Assembly: GCA_009781765.1 (NCBI GenBank) | Contig: WQVC01000025.1 | Span: forward strand, 1-32,738 | Direction of reading: 5' to 3' | Length of the DNA stretch: 32,738 bases | Origin: Defluviitaleaceae bacterium | GTDB lineage: Bacteria; Bacillota; Clostridia; Lachnospirales; WQUN01 | Part shown: positions 5,734 to 14,686 of the stretch, piece after piece | Layout of the letters: each line of letters begins with the position of its first letter | How positions within the stretch are numbered: position 1 is the first letter of the stretch | Notes under the pieces: model-generated | What the model saw: the letters and a program-made list of their open reading frames with translations, nothing else | Database searches by the model: none | Told to the model about the DNA's origin: nothing | Translations under genes and position numbers: made by a program

Positions 5734-7845
5734 ATGTGTAAAAAATTTTTTGCGGTTTTGGTTTTTATTGCCGCGATTTTCCCTGTCACGGTATACGCCG
5801 CGCAAACAACCCGAACGCTTCAGCCCGGTAATGTGTATGAATTTTCCGGAACGGATGCGCGGGTTGTTTCCCACGTAAACGTTACGGGCGCGGGGCGATA
5901 CGAAATTGTTCTGCGTGATGCCGACGGCGATGTTACACGCTTCGGGCGGGCGTCCGGGCGGTTTTCCGTAAGCGGCATCGGTGCGGCGGAAATTACGCCG
6001 CTTGCGCCGATTAACGTGACTTTCGATTCGTCACGAATTAACCTGCAACAGCGACCGGGGTTTGCACTTCGGCAAATTGCGGTGCGCGATACGTTGCGTC
6101 TTGAAAACACAACGAACGACCCTCTGCAAATTCGCCTCACGGGCGCGGCCGGTTTCGTTTTTTTTAATCGCGCCGGCGATGTCACGAGCTTTGTAAGCGG
6201 CGACCCCGATGAGCTGTTGCCGATGCTTACGATTCCCGCACGAAGCGCGGTAAAACTTGAAACTGTCGGCGATGCGCCGCTCGCGGTTTATTTTCCGTCG
6301 CGTTGGTACGGTCGGGAAGTTTTAGCGGAATTTCTCGGCACGCCCGCCGTTGCGAGAATTTTGCTTACCGAGCCGCTCACGCTTACCGCAAGAGAAAATA
6401 ATTTCGCGCTGCGGCTTGTCGGCGCGGATGCGGACACTCCGCTTTCGTATGAATATGTAATTCGCGGGCGCGACGGGCATGTGATTCGCTACGGCGATAC
6501 GGAAGGTCGCGAGCTTTCGCTTGCCGCGCGGCAAACCCTTACAATCACTCCGCTCGAACCCGGGTACATTTATTTTCCTTACGTATGGCTTGATGAGTTT
6601 GAAATCGAAAATAACGCGGTTGCGCCGGTGCATGTTTCGTTGCGCCCCGGCGAATCGCTTGAAATCGTAAACAGCGACCCTCTTCGCGACCACACAATTT
6701 TTATTCGTTGCTCCGACGATACCGGCGTTGAGTTCGGGTTTGAGTATGTGATGCATTACGACGACGAGATTTCGTTTGATGCAATCGACGATTTTCTTGC
6801 CGCGCAAGCATCCGTGACGATTCCGGCGGGCGCGGTTGTCACCCTTACCGCAACGCAGGCGGATGAAATTTTGGCGATTTCCGTGCCGGATGTTCCTGCG
6901 ATTACAACTCGTTATGTCACGGCAACCGCGCTTATTCGCCGGGAAATTTCTCCGGGCGAAACCGTGCGTGTCGCAAATGACGGCGACGACGCGGAAAAAA
7001 TTTTAATTCGCACCGATTCCCGCACCGATTCAAATGAAAGCGTCGATTTCGTTCTTTATGACGAGGACGGCGAAATTTATTCTTTCGGGCGCATCGACGG
7101 ACATATTTTATTAGACGAAGCGCAATCCGTTCTGCTTACCGCAACGGACTGTCCGGCGACGTTAATTTTCCCGCGCGGTTCACAGGTGACTGTTGAAGAA
7201 AGCGAACGCGCCGCGCTTGTGCGCCGCGAACTTTCATACGGCGAATATTTGCAAATCACCAATAACGACCGGCGACTTAATCGCGCCGTTATGGTTCAAA
7301 ATGAAAGCGAACGTGACGCCGACGGCTACGATTTTATTGTGACTGACGCGAATAACAATGTTTCGAATTACGGAGTGGCGTCGTTCGGGCTTCATGTTTT
7401 GCCCTACACACGGCGACTCACTATTGCGCCGCAAAGAGGCTCGACGATTTCCGTATCGTTTCCCGCCGAGCAATCGCAGCATTTCCGATTCCGCGAGGTA
7501 AACACGCCGCCGCTTCATCGGATTACGGTCGCGCCGGGAAATTCCGTGTCATTCAACAATCGAACCGAACGCGATTTTGCGATTTCCAATAATTCGCGCC
7601 CCGGCGGTGCAGGTTTTCACACATTGGGCGAAGGCGAATATGAACGGTTTTACGAAGCCGACCGGACGCAATATTTTTACGTGTTCCGCCAACCGCCGCC
7701 GATTGATATTCACAACGACACGCCGCGTACCGGCGACATGCTTCTCGCTGCCGGCGAACGACGTTCGTTTACAGCCGCGCTCGGCGAAGAGTTGGAAATT
7801 ATTATGCCTCGCGCATGGGCGCGGACATTGGGGCTTGTACGATGA
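5734..7845 (+). CDS. Secreted protein of tandem ~95-residue beta-rich repeats
   Basis: 703 residues with a Sec signal peptide (FFAVLVFIAAIFPVTVYA, cleavage after residue ~22) and no anchor seen. About seven divergent repeats follow, starting near residues 29, 118, 213, 303, 405, 500 and 599. Each opens with a phrase such as LRPGESLEIVNSD, ISPGETVRVAND, LSYGEYLQITNND or VAPGNSVSFNN. Several then have D.DG.I..FG (for example YDEDGEIYSFGR) and end in a hydrophobic LTITP...I.FP strand. I do not recognise the repeat. The ATG has GGGAGG eight bases upstream, and the end overlaps the next start (ATGA). Its place between ATPases and adaptors suggests an extracellular partner or cargo of the exporter, which is inference. 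Confidence 0.88.
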   Translation: MCKKFFAVLVFIAAIFPVTVYAAQTTRTLQPGNVYEFSGTDARVVSHVNVTGAGRYEIVLRDADGDVTRFGRASGRFSVSGIGAAEITPLAPINVTFDSSRINLQQRPGFALRQIAVRDTLRLENTTNDPLQIRLTGAAGFVFFNRAGDVTSFVSGDPDELLPMLTIPARSAVKLETVGDAPLAVYFPSRWYGREVLAEFLGTPAVARILLTEPLTLTARENNFALRLVGADADTPLSYEYVIRGRDGHVIRYGDTEGRELSLAARQTLTITPLEPGYIYFPYVWLDEFEIENNAVAPVHVSLRPGESLEIVNSDPLRDHTIFIRCSDDTGVEFGFEYVMHYDDEISFDAIDDFLAAQASVTIPAGAVVTLTATQADEILAISVPDVPAITTRYVTATALIRREISPGETVRVANDGDDAEKILIRTDSRTDSNESVDFVLYDEDGEIYSFGRIDGHILLDEAQSVLLTATDCPATLIFPRGSQVTVEESERAALVRRELSYGEYLQITNNDRRLNRAVMVQNESERDADGYDFIVTDANNNVSNYGVASFGLHVLPYTRRLTIAPQRGSTISVSFPAEQSQHFRFREVNTPPLHRITVAPGNSVSFNNRTERDFAISNNSRPGGAGFHTLGEGEYERFYEADRTQYFYVFRQPPPIDIHNDTPRTGDMLLAAGERRSFTAALGEELEIIMPRAWARTLGLVR

Positions 7846-8885
7846 AGCGATTGTTATCGTTGCTCCCGTTCATCGCGCTCCTCACCGCATGTGCTGCAAT
7901 TCCGGCGGACGAGGGGCTTCTGCCGCCGATGTTTGATGCGCCCGCGCCGGTGCAGTGGCAAACGGTTACTGTGCATCGCGGCGACGTGATTAGCGAAATT
8001 GTGCTCGCGCCGATTATTTCGATGGAAACACGCGACGTTTTGCGTTTTGAGCAACCCGACCTTGAAATCGAGGGCGTTTTTGTGGCAAACGGCGACGAGG
8101 TTCGCGCGGGGCAAATTCTTGCCGAACTTCGATACCCGGAAATTGTCGAGCGCGTCGAAGAAGCGCGTCGTCGGGCGGCGCGGCTCGCGCTTGAACTCCG
8201 GCAACTTGACGAGCGTCACGCATTTTCTCTCAGCGCGGCAGAAATTTCCGGCGTACCGGTTGACGATTCTTCATATTTGGATGCGCGTGAAAATATTTTG
8301 CGGCAAATTCATTTTCATTCGCAGGAATACGCTTATCTTAACGCGCAAAACGAAGCGCGATTTGTACGCGCACCCGGAAACGGTGTTGTGCAAAACGTTA
8401 TGCCTTTCGCCGAGGGGCTTGAAACGTCACAGGCAAGCCCGACCGCACCGGTGAACCCGATTGTTGCCGTTCTGGAAGACCCTGCGCGTGTATTTTTTCG
8501 CGCCCGTCACACCACCGATTATATTCAACCGGGCGACCGCTTCGATATGACAATTGTCGGGCGATTGCTGATTCTCGAAACGGAGGTCATCGACCCCGCC
8601 GAATACGGCATCGACGACGACCAACATATATGGTTTCGGCTCGTCGGCGACGAACATATTCTTTTCGACCAAGGCACTGTCGGGCGCGTTGTGCATGTGT
8701 TGGAAGAAGTACGCGATGTCGTCGTTGTGCCTTCGCGCGCACTTTTTCGCGTGGGCGAACGCGAAGTTATCTACGTACTTGAAGACGGCGTGCGACGTAT
8801 GCGTTTCGTCGAAACCGGCGTTCGCGGGCGCGATTACACACAAATTTTGCACGGAATCGAACTCGGAGATTTGGTGATATTGTGA
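7842..8885 (+). CDS. Lipoprotein HlyD-like adaptor 1
   Basis: A 347-residue membrane-fusion protein with a lipoprotein signal (MKRLLSLLPFIALLTAC, Cys17). The first half-lipoyl motif is in VFVANGDEVRAGQILAELR, followed by a short helical hairpin rich in E and R. The second half-motif is RAPGNGVVQNVMPFAEG, and a beta-barrel and a membrane-proximal domain (VVVPSRALFRVG) complete the fold. Such adaptors sit outside the membrane on an FtsX/MacB-type permease. In a monoderm cell the lipid anchor replaces contact with an outer membrane. The ATG at 7842 overlaps the stop of the previous gene, giving the signal peptide its natural start. The next adaptor starts on its stop. Confidence 0.9.
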   Translation: MKRLLSLLPFIALLTACAAIPADEGLLPPMFDAPAPVQWQTVTVHRGDVISEIVLAPIISMETRDVLRFEQPDLEIEGVFVANGDEVRAGQILAELRYPEIVERVEEARRRAARLALELRQLDERHAFSLSAAEISGVPVDDSSYLDARENILRQIHFHSQEYAYLNAQNEARFVRAPGNGVVQNVMPFAEGLETSQASPTAPVNPIVAVLEDPARVFFRARHTTDYIQPGDRFDMTIVGRLLILETEVIDPAEYGIDDDQHIWFRLVGDEHILFDQGTVGRVVHVLEEVRDVVVVPSRALFRVGEREVIYVLEDGVRRMRFVETGVRGRDYTQILHGIELGDLVIL

Positions 8886-9994
8886 AAAAAAATTTTTTTC
8901 TCGCGGTTTTAATCGTAATCTTCACAGCATGTGCGTCGTCGGCAATTGAAACGATGTACGGCCCGGAATTGATTGAGCCTGCGGGGCTTGCGGCAATGAC
9001 GGATTTCACGGCGGTGGCGGAAATCGGTACGGTTGAGCAGCTTGTTGTGCGGCACGGAATTGTTCGTGTGGAGTCTGAGTCGCTTGCCTTTGCCACAAGC
9101 GGGCGGGTGGCGGAAGTTTATGTTTTTCCCGGCGACGAGGTGAGCGCGGGGCAAGTTCTCGCGCGGCTCGACACGGAGCGGCTCGAAGAGCAAATCGCGC
9201 GACAGGAAGAGCGTGTTGCGGATTTGGTGCGCGACATCGCATCTGCGGAGGAGCTTTTTGCGAACAACGCGGCTCTTATGCAGCTTGATTACGCCGAAGC
9301 GATTCGACGCGCCGGCGCGACTTTTGATGCGCAGGCGATTGAAACTGCCGAAAATATTCTTGTTGAACTGGAGCGGGCGGAGCTTATGCACACGCAAGCA
9401 GCAGCGCGACGCGCGCTTGATTTGGCGGACGAACGCCGCAATCTCAACGAGATGCGCGAAAGAGTGGCGGACACTCGGCTTCGCGCACCCGCCGACGGCG
9501 TGATAACGCATCTTACGGGAGGGCGTTCGGCGTCTGTGGGTGAGCCGTTTTTGTATATAAATATCGCGGGCGACGTTTTTATCGAGGACGTTAATGAAAA
9601 TTTGCCCTTCGTGCTTCGAAGTGCGGAGCGTTTTCAGGCGCGGGTGAACGGGCTTGTTTATGATTTGGAGCTTATCGAGATGACTTTGGCGGAAATCGCG
9701 GTTGCGCAGCAAAATAATTCGCCGCTCAGATGGCGTTTTGAAATTTCGCCGCAACCGGACGGAACTTTGCCGCCGCCGGGCGCGTATGCGTCAATAATTT
9801 ATTCGTCTGTTTTCGCGCCGGATACTTTGCGCGTACCGTCGAACGCCGTAACGCGCACACATTTGGGGCATTTCGTTTACGTTGAACAGGACGGCGTTTT
9901 CGAGCGCGTATCGGTTCGCGCGGGCGCGGTGGCGGACGCCTTTACAGAAATTTTGGAAGGCTTGGAGGAAGGGGCGATTGTGCTTGTACGATAA
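8882..9994 (+). CDS. Lipoprotein HlyD-like adaptor 2
   Basis: 370 residues, lipoprotein signal MKKNFFLAVLIVIFTAC (Cys17). This is the most canonical of the three adaptors: VAEVYVFPGDEVSAGQVLAR gives the first lipoyl half. A long helical hairpin runs from about residue 100 to 195 (ERLEEQIARQEERVADLV onward). RLRAPADGVITHL is the second half, and LRVPSNAVTRTH is in the membrane-proximal part. The GTG start overlaps the stop of adaptor 1, so translation is probably coupled. It differs enough from adaptors 1 and 3 to be an old paralogue rather than a fresh duplicate. Confidence 0.9.
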   Translation: MKKNFFLAVLIVIFTACASSAIETMYGPELIEPAGLAAMTDFTAVAEIGTVEQLVVRHGIVRVESESLAFATSGRVAEVYVFPGDEVSAGQVLARLDTERLEEQIARQEERVADLVRDIASAEELFANNAALMQLDYAEAIRRAGATFDAQAIETAENILVELERAELMHTQAAARRALDLADERRNLNEMRERVADTRLRAPADGVITHLTGGRSASVGEPFLYINIAGDVFIEDVNENLPFVLRSAERFQARVNGLVYDLELIEMTLAEIAVAQQNNSPLRWRFEISPQPDGTLPPPGAYASIIYSSVFAPDTLRVPSNAVTRTHLGHFVYVEQDGVFERVSVRAGAVADAFTEILEGLEEGAIVLVR

Positions 9995-10089
9995 AAAAGC
10001 GCGCCGGGCGCGCATCGGACACCAGGGGCAAATGCCGGCGGCGACACATGCTCTCGAAGCCGGATGCGGCTTCCTGTACGATAAAAAAG
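9985..10089. repeat. 75-bp insert between 15-bp direct repeats
   Basis: TGTACGATAAAAAAG occurs at 9985-9999 and again at 10075-10089, 90 bp apart. The first copy carries the stop codon of adaptor 2 and the second abuts the GTG of adaptor 3. Sequences outside the repeats do not match, so this looks like an insertion with target duplication rather than a tandem duplication. The insert has GCGCGCC/GGCGCGC and GAAGCC/GGCTTC palindromes and shares CTCTCGAAGCCGG and GCGACACATG segments with 14222-14260. Confidence 0.6.
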
Positions 10090-11297
10090 TGCGAACAGCG
10101 GCGTGTTTTCTTTCGCTATTATTTTTTTTGATTTTTGCCGCCTGTGCGACGGACGGCGAATTTGAAAGCGGAACGCTTGACGCGGTTGTTGCCGACGGGT
10201 TGCTGATGCCTTTTGAAGACATCGGCGATGCCGCTGCCGGAAGGCTTCCGAGTCCCGTTGCAGTTGAATATCGCCCTATGCCGGGCAGACTTCGCTTGAA
10301 CGCGGATGTGGGTTTCAGTGTTGCGGAAGAGTTGTCATTTGAGTTGGAGGACAGAATTTTCAACGACTTTTACGTTGAGCCGGGGCAGTTTGTACGCGCG
10401 GGTGAAATTTTGGCGTCGGCGCGGCGCGATAATACGGAAATTTTTATGCAGCGTCATTTACGTGCAATTGACGAACTCGCGCGATTCGAAGAGGATTTTC
10501 GCGACGGGCGCGACCGCCGTTCGGTCGAAATTCAGGAGTTGCGCATCGAGCTTGAAACCGCTCGTGATTGGGAGCGGATTTCGTTAAATTTGGCGATTGC
10601 GGAAATTCAATACGAAGAATTTGTGAGAAATTCGCAGCGAATGATGCGCGATATGCGCCGCGACATCGCCGATACGCGGGTTCTTACGGCTGACGAATAT
10701 ATTACTGCGCCGTTTGACGGGCTTGTTATTCACATAAACCGAACGATTCGACCGGACCTGGAAGTCAGCGAAGGCGTTCTTGTTGCGATTGTGGCGGATG
10801 TAAATACGATGAATTTAAATGTGCAGGGAAACATGCATTTTTTGCGCTACGATGATATTGTTCCGGTTATTTTCGCCGAGCATGAATTTCTCACCCGCGT
10901 TGTAAGCGACCCTTTCGCGGGCGGCGAACGCGGTACTGCATGGTTTATTTTGCAACCGCTTGATTCGCAAATTTTGCCGCAAATTTTTGCGGAATTTGAG
11001 TACGATTGGGATGCGTTTCGTCATAATCCGTCGCGATTTGCCGAGCCGCATTGGAATATGTTCGGCGACGGAATTTGGGTTCGGCAGGAAGCCGTTTTTT
11101 TTGAAGCTATCCGCGGCGAAGTCGCTTTGCCCGGAATGCCGCCGCCTACGCGAACGTTTGTAATGGTATATGAGAACGGCGTTTTCGGGCGGCGAATTAT
11201 TACGCTTTCGCCCTATACATTCGGTTCATACGTGCATGTGCTTTCGGGGCTTGTTCCCGGTGAAATTGTGGCGGATGCAGGGGAGGTGCTTCCGTGA
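10032..11297 (+). CDS. Lipoprotein HlyD-like adaptor 3
   Basis: Membrane-fusion protein with lipobox ...FLIFAAC. The lipoyl halves are FYVEPGQFVRAGEILASA and ITAPFDGLVIHINRT, separated by a long charged helical hairpin, and a barrel domain follows. Two starts are possible. ATG at 10032 (421 residues) has AGGGG just upstream but puts 19 extra residues before the usual signal peptide. GTG at 10089 (402 residues) gives MRTAACFLSLLFFLIFAAC directly but has no Shine-Dalgarno. The inserted sequence at 9999-10075 supplied the ATG and its ribosome site, and is in frame. The GTG is probably the ancestral, stop-coupled start. The end overlaps the permease start. Confidence 0.87.
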   Translation: MPAATHALEAGCGFLYDKKVRTAACFLSLLFFLIFAACATDGEFESGTLDAVVADGLLMPFEDIGDAAAGRLPSPVAVEYRPMPGRLRLNADVGFSVAEELSFELEDRIFNDFYVEPGQFVRAGEILASARRDNTEIFMQRHLRAIDELARFEEDFRDGRDRRSVEIQELRIELETARDWERISLNLAIAEIQYEEFVRNSQRMMRDMRRDIADTRVLTADEYITAPFDGLVIHINRTIRPDLEVSEGVLVAIVADVNTMNLNVQGNMHFLRYDDIVPVIFAEHEFLTRVVSDPFAGGERGTAWFILQPLDSQILPQIFAEFEYDWDAFRHNPSRFAEPHWNMFGDGIWVRQEAVFFEAIRGEVALPGMPPPTRTFVMVYENGVFGRRIITLSPYTFGSYVHVLSGLVPGEIVADAGEVLP

Positions 11298-14185
11298 CGG
11301 GATTTCTTTTTCGAAAAATGCGCAAAAATAAATGGCTGATGTTGTGTTTGCTTGCCGGAAATATTTTGCTTATAGGCATTGCGGCGGCAACGCCTATGTA
11401 TTCGACGGCAACGGTTACGCGAATGTTGCATCAGGCGATGCGCTTGCGCCAAACCGCAGAAAATATTTATCCTGCGTTTTCGCAACTTGCTTTTGCTTTC
11501 GAACACACGCATCCGGATTTTTGGGTGAGCGCGTATGAATCCACTCACGACAGAATGCTCGGCGAAATGCTCGACACTTTGGGGATTCCTGTTGCGCAAA
11601 CCGTGCGCACGTATCGTATGTCGGGTTGGTTGCTTGAACCCGTAACTTTGCGTGATGTTCGGCCGTTTCCGCGAAATGTAAATTTATTTGCGTCGCAATA
11701 TTCGGAAGAAAATATTCGTCTCACTTACGGGCGAATGCCTTCGTCGCAAACGATTTTGAGCGAAATCGAATATTATGACGACGACGGAATTTTGCAACGT
11801 AAGCAAGCGGAAGTCATTGAAGCGATTGCAATGGACGTCGGGCTTTTGCGTCAAAATTTGCTGTACGACGAATTTCTTCGTGTGCGAAATGTGTACGATT
11901 TTCGTGAAGGCGACCCGTTTATTTATGTGCGCGTGGTCGGCATTTTTGAAATGCCCGACGAAAGTTTGCCGTTTTGGGCAATCGTTGACATGAACCCGCT
12001 GAACAACCTTGTTGTTTGCGAAAATTTGGTGCGCGAGCGTTTAATCGAAAATTATCATCCGACGTATTCGATTGTGGCGACGTGGCACAATGTTCACGAT
12101 TTTTCCGAAATGCACGGCGGAAATATTGCCGCATATCTTGCCGGTGTAACCGAAAATCGCGAGCGTTTTCACGGTACAAATCGCCGTTTCAGCGAAAATT
12201 ATTACGAACTTTTGCGCGAACACGAAGCACGTGCGGCGGAGTTCAGCCTGACGATAATTGTTCTGCAATTGCCGCTTTACGCGCTTTTGGCGTTTTACAT
12301 GTACGTTGTGAGCCGAAAAATTTTGCAGCAGGAACAAAACGACATTTCTGTTTTGAAAAGTCGCGGCGCAAGTCGCTTGCAAATTTTCGGACTGTACGTG
12401 GGGCAGGGGAGTGTTATCGGCGGGGCGGCGTTTCCGCTCGGAATTTTGTTCGGCGTGGGCGTGTGCCGAATTTTAGGCGCGTCGGCGGGCTTTTTGGAGC
12501 TTACGGGCCGAACGGAGCTTGTTGTTCGGGTGTCCGGCACGGCATTGCTTTTCGGTGCGGGCGCGGCGTTGTTTTCGTTCCTCGCGATGATTCTGCCGGT
12601 AATTCGATTTTCTCGCGTCGGCATAATCGAGCATAAACGCAACAAGTCCGGCAAGCCGCAAAAATCTCTCTGGCAACGATATTTCCTTGATGTAATTTGC
12701 CTCGGAATCGCGCTTTACGGGCTGTACAATTTTAATTTGCAGCAGGAATTTGCCGCCGGCGACTTTGTTGACCCCACGCTTTTTATGCTGTCAACGCTGT
12801 TTATGGTTGGCGCGGGGCTTTTTTGCCTGCGATTGTTCCCGTACCTTATCAAACTGGTTTTTTGGCTCGGGCGGCGATTCATGCCGATTTCACTTTACAC
12901 CGCGATTATTCGCGTTGCGCGTTCCGTCGGCGAAGAGCAATTTATTATGATTTTTTTGGTGTTTACAATGTCCATCGGAATTTTTTCCGCACAGGCGGCG
13001 CGCACAATTAACCTGAATGCCGAGCATGAAATCCTGTATCTCGGCGGCGCGGATTTAATTTTTGCCGAAACATGGTCGCATAACGCCACCATGATTGCGC
13101 AGGGTTTTGCCGACGAGCTGATTTTTACCGAGCCGAGTTTTGAGCGATTCACGCAATTTGACGAAGTGAACGCACTGACCCGCGTTATGAATCGTCCGGC
13201 ATCAATGCAGGGTTCGGGTCGCGCCGCGCCGCGCACGATTCAGCAAACCACGCTTCTGGCAATTGAAACGCGCAGTTTTGGCGAAACCGTGTGGTTTCGC
13301 GACGATTTTCTGCCGACGCATATAAATTATTTTCTCAACGTGTTGTCGCAAGTTCCGCACGGAGTTTTGGTTTCGGAAAATTTGCGCGAACAAGGTTTCG
13401 TCATCGGCGATTCGATGTGGGTTTGGCATACTTGGACGTTTCCCGACCCGCAGGGGGGCGTAATCGAAGTTACGGACGAAATTTACGTGACGATTGTCGG
13501 TTTCGTTGAGCGTTGGCCGGGCTTCCGCCCGACTTCGCGGCAGGAACTCGCCGACGGCAATATAATTCATGTTTCGAATAACTTGGTTGTCGGAAATTTG
13601 GGGCATTTTCGTGCCGAATGGGGCGCGTGGCCGTATGAAGTTTGGTTCAGCACAGATTCAAACCTCTTCTTTTATGACTTCATTCGCGAGGAATCTTTGC
13701 GCTACGAACTTCTGCACGACGTAACAAATATCGCCGCACAAGGTCGCTTCGACCCGCTTTTGCAAGGTACAAACGGCGTTTTAACCGTCAATTTTATCGT
13801 GACACTTCTCGTGTGTTTTTCAGGATTCTTGATTTACTGGATTTTATCTATCCGCGAACGGGTGTTGCAGTTCGGAATTTTCCGCGCAATGGGCATGAGA
13901 ATGCGAAGCATAATCGCGCTGCTCATCAACGAGCAAATTTTTATCACAATCACCGCGCTTATAATCGGCGCGGGAATCGGTGAGCTTTCTGCGCGGCTTT
14001 ACGTGCCGCTGATTCAGCTTGCGTACTCAAATCAAATTATTCCGCTGATTGTTGTAATGGAAGCGCGGGATTATGTGAACCTTTACGCCGTTATGGCGGC
14101 AATGATTTTGCTGTGCCTTGCGATATTGATTGGCTTTATTTCGCGGATTCGCATCGACCAAGCGTTGAAACTCGGCGAGGATTAA
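11294..14185 (+). CDS. FtsX/MacB-type ABC permease, two-half form
   Basis: 963-residue integral membrane protein with about ten membrane helices. TM1 is at ~12-33, followed by a large outside domain (~34-314) and TM2-4 (~316-340, 372-394, 416-438). Two further helices (~463-482, 495-520) and TM7 (~549-570) precede a second outside domain (~571-830) and TM8-10 (~832-853, 873-898, 927-952). Each half thus has the FtsX layout of one helix, an outside domain and three helices. RKILQQEQNDISVLKSRGAS and RERVLQFGIFRAMGM are the matching coupling segments where ATPases dock. One polypeptide could serve both ATPases. The GTG start overlaps the stop of adaptor 3. It closes the operon. Confidence 0.92.
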   Translation: MTGFLFRKMRKNKWLMLCLLAGNILLIGIAAATPMYSTATVTRMLHQAMRLRQTAENIYPAFSQLAFAFEHTHPDFWVSAYESTHDRMLGEMLDTLGIPVAQTVRTYRMSGWLLEPVTLRDVRPFPRNVNLFASQYSEENIRLTYGRMPSSQTILSEIEYYDDDGILQRKQAEVIEAIAMDVGLLRQNLLYDEFLRVRNVYDFREGDPFIYVRVVGIFEMPDESLPFWAIVDMNPLNNLVVCENLVRERLIENYHPTYSIVATWHNVHDFSEMHGGNIAAYLAGVTENRERFHGTNRRFSENYYELLREHEARAAEFSLTIIVLQLPLYALLAFYMYVVSRKILQQEQNDISVLKSRGASRLQIFGLYVGQGSVIGGAAFPLGILFGVGVCRILGASAGFLELTGRTELVVRVSGTALLFGAGAALFSFLAMILPVIRFSRVGIIEHKRNKSGKPQKSLWQRYFLDVICLGIALYGLYNFNLQQEFAAGDFVDPTLFMLSTLFMVGAGLFCLRLFPYLIKLVFWLGRRFMPISLYTAIIRVARSVGEEQFIMIFLVFTMSIGIFSAQAARTINLNAEHEILYLGGADLIFAETWSHNATMIAQGFADELIFTEPSFERFTQFDEVNALTRVMNRPASMQGSGRAAPRTIQQTTLLAIETRSFGETVWFRDDFLPTHINYFLNVLSQVPHGVLVSENLREQGFVIGDSMWVWHTWTFPDPQGGVIEVTDEIYVTIVGFVERWPGFRPTSRQELADGNIIHVSNNLVVGNLGHFRAEWGAWPYEVWFSTDSNLFFYDFIREESLRYELLHDVTNIAAQGRFDPLLQGTNGVLTVNFIVTLLVCFSGFLIYWILSIRERVLQFGIFRAMGMRMRSIIALLINEQIFITITALIIGAGIGELSARLYVPLIQLAYSNQIIPLIVVMEARDYVNLYAVMAAMILLCLAILIGFISRIRIDQALKLGED

Positions 14186-14351
14186 GAATCGCGCATACTT
14201 GCTCTGCAAGTGCGTTCGCTTTAACCGGCTTCGAGAGAACGCCGATGCCGCGACACATGTTCCCGGTGCTGAATTTCCAAAATTTCGACAGGATAAAAAT
14301 TCTTCTCCGGCAAAAAATATTTGTATGACGAAAACCCAAGGGGGAGAATAT
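14186..14351. other. Gap after the permease with repeat fragments
   Basis: No gene is seen. ACTTGC-tct-GCAAGT forms a small hairpin at about 14197-14211. AAGTGCGTTCGCT (14208-14220) is the reverse complement of the left end of the 18033 element. 14222-14260 shares CCGGCTTCGAGAG and GCGACACATG with the insert at 9999-10075, but with the second segment inverted. GGGGGAG before 14352 is the ribosome site of yqzL. Confidence 0.5.
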
Positions 14352-14486
14352 ATGTACGGCGAGCAAGAGTTTATGTGGCGGGCGTTTGCGGTTACGGGCG
14401 ACCCGTTGGCATATTTGGAGTACAGACGCGGCAACAATGATTTTCCCGAAAATCGCCGCCCCAAAGATAAAAAATCAATCGGTTGA
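14352..14486 (+). CDS. yqzL: YqzL-like small protein
   Basis: 44 residues, MYGEQEFMWRAFAVTGDPLA onward. It matches the YqzL family pattern of a short protein with W.LF..TG....YL, and ends in a basic tail. In Bacillus yqzL lies just before recO, as here, which supports the call. The ATG has GGGGGAG six bases upstream. The function of the family is not known to me. Between this gene and recO three palindromic elements have been inserted, so the two may no longer be translated as a unit. Confidence 0.75.
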   Translation: MYGEQEFMWRAFAVTGDPLAYLEYRRGNNDFPENRRPKDKKSIG

Positions 14487-14589
14487 TATAGCAACTTGGT
14501 TTTGCGTAGCCTCAAACTTCGCCGAAAAACGCGCAGAAGCCCGCGATTTTCCGCCTCGTTTTCGGACAACGCAAAATCAAATTGCTCTA
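14487..14589 (-). repeat. GCTTC-loop palindromic element, array unit 1
   Basis: About 103 bp, imperfect palindrome (left end TATAGCAACTTGGTTTTGCG, right end CGCAAAATCAAATTGCTCTA). Read on the minus strand, its core is AAAC-GAGG, stem GGAAAAtCGCG, loop GGCTTCTG, stem CGCGTTTTTC, GCGAA-GTTT, flanked by GA on both sides. It shares this core with the elements at 14588, 14687 and 16389, but has its own outer arms. It begins at the yqzL stop codon and touches the next unit. Confidence 0.8.
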
Positions 14590-14686
14590 ATAATCGCTGT
14601 TTGAAACAATTGAGCGCGAGGCGGAGACCGGAGGCTTCTGTCCGGTTTCCGACGAAGCGCGAGATGATTTCAAACGTGACTTATTA
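14588..14686 (+). repeat. GCTTC-loop palindromic element, array unit 2
   Basis: 99 bp with TAATAA/TTATTA ends and a GTTTGAAA/TTTCAAAC outer stem. Core: GCGC-GAGG, a 10-bp stem with one G-T (CGGAGACCGG/CCGGTTTCCG), loop AGGCTTCTGT, ACGAA-GCGC. It is 84% identical, in reverse orientation, to the element at 16389-16487 (16 differences in 99). Several differences are paired. Confidence 0.85.

Noticed and set aside
9882-10031. Longer start at 9882 for adaptor 3.
   Set aside because: It would overlap adaptor 2 by over 110 bp in another frame and bury the signal peptide ~70 residues inside the protein.
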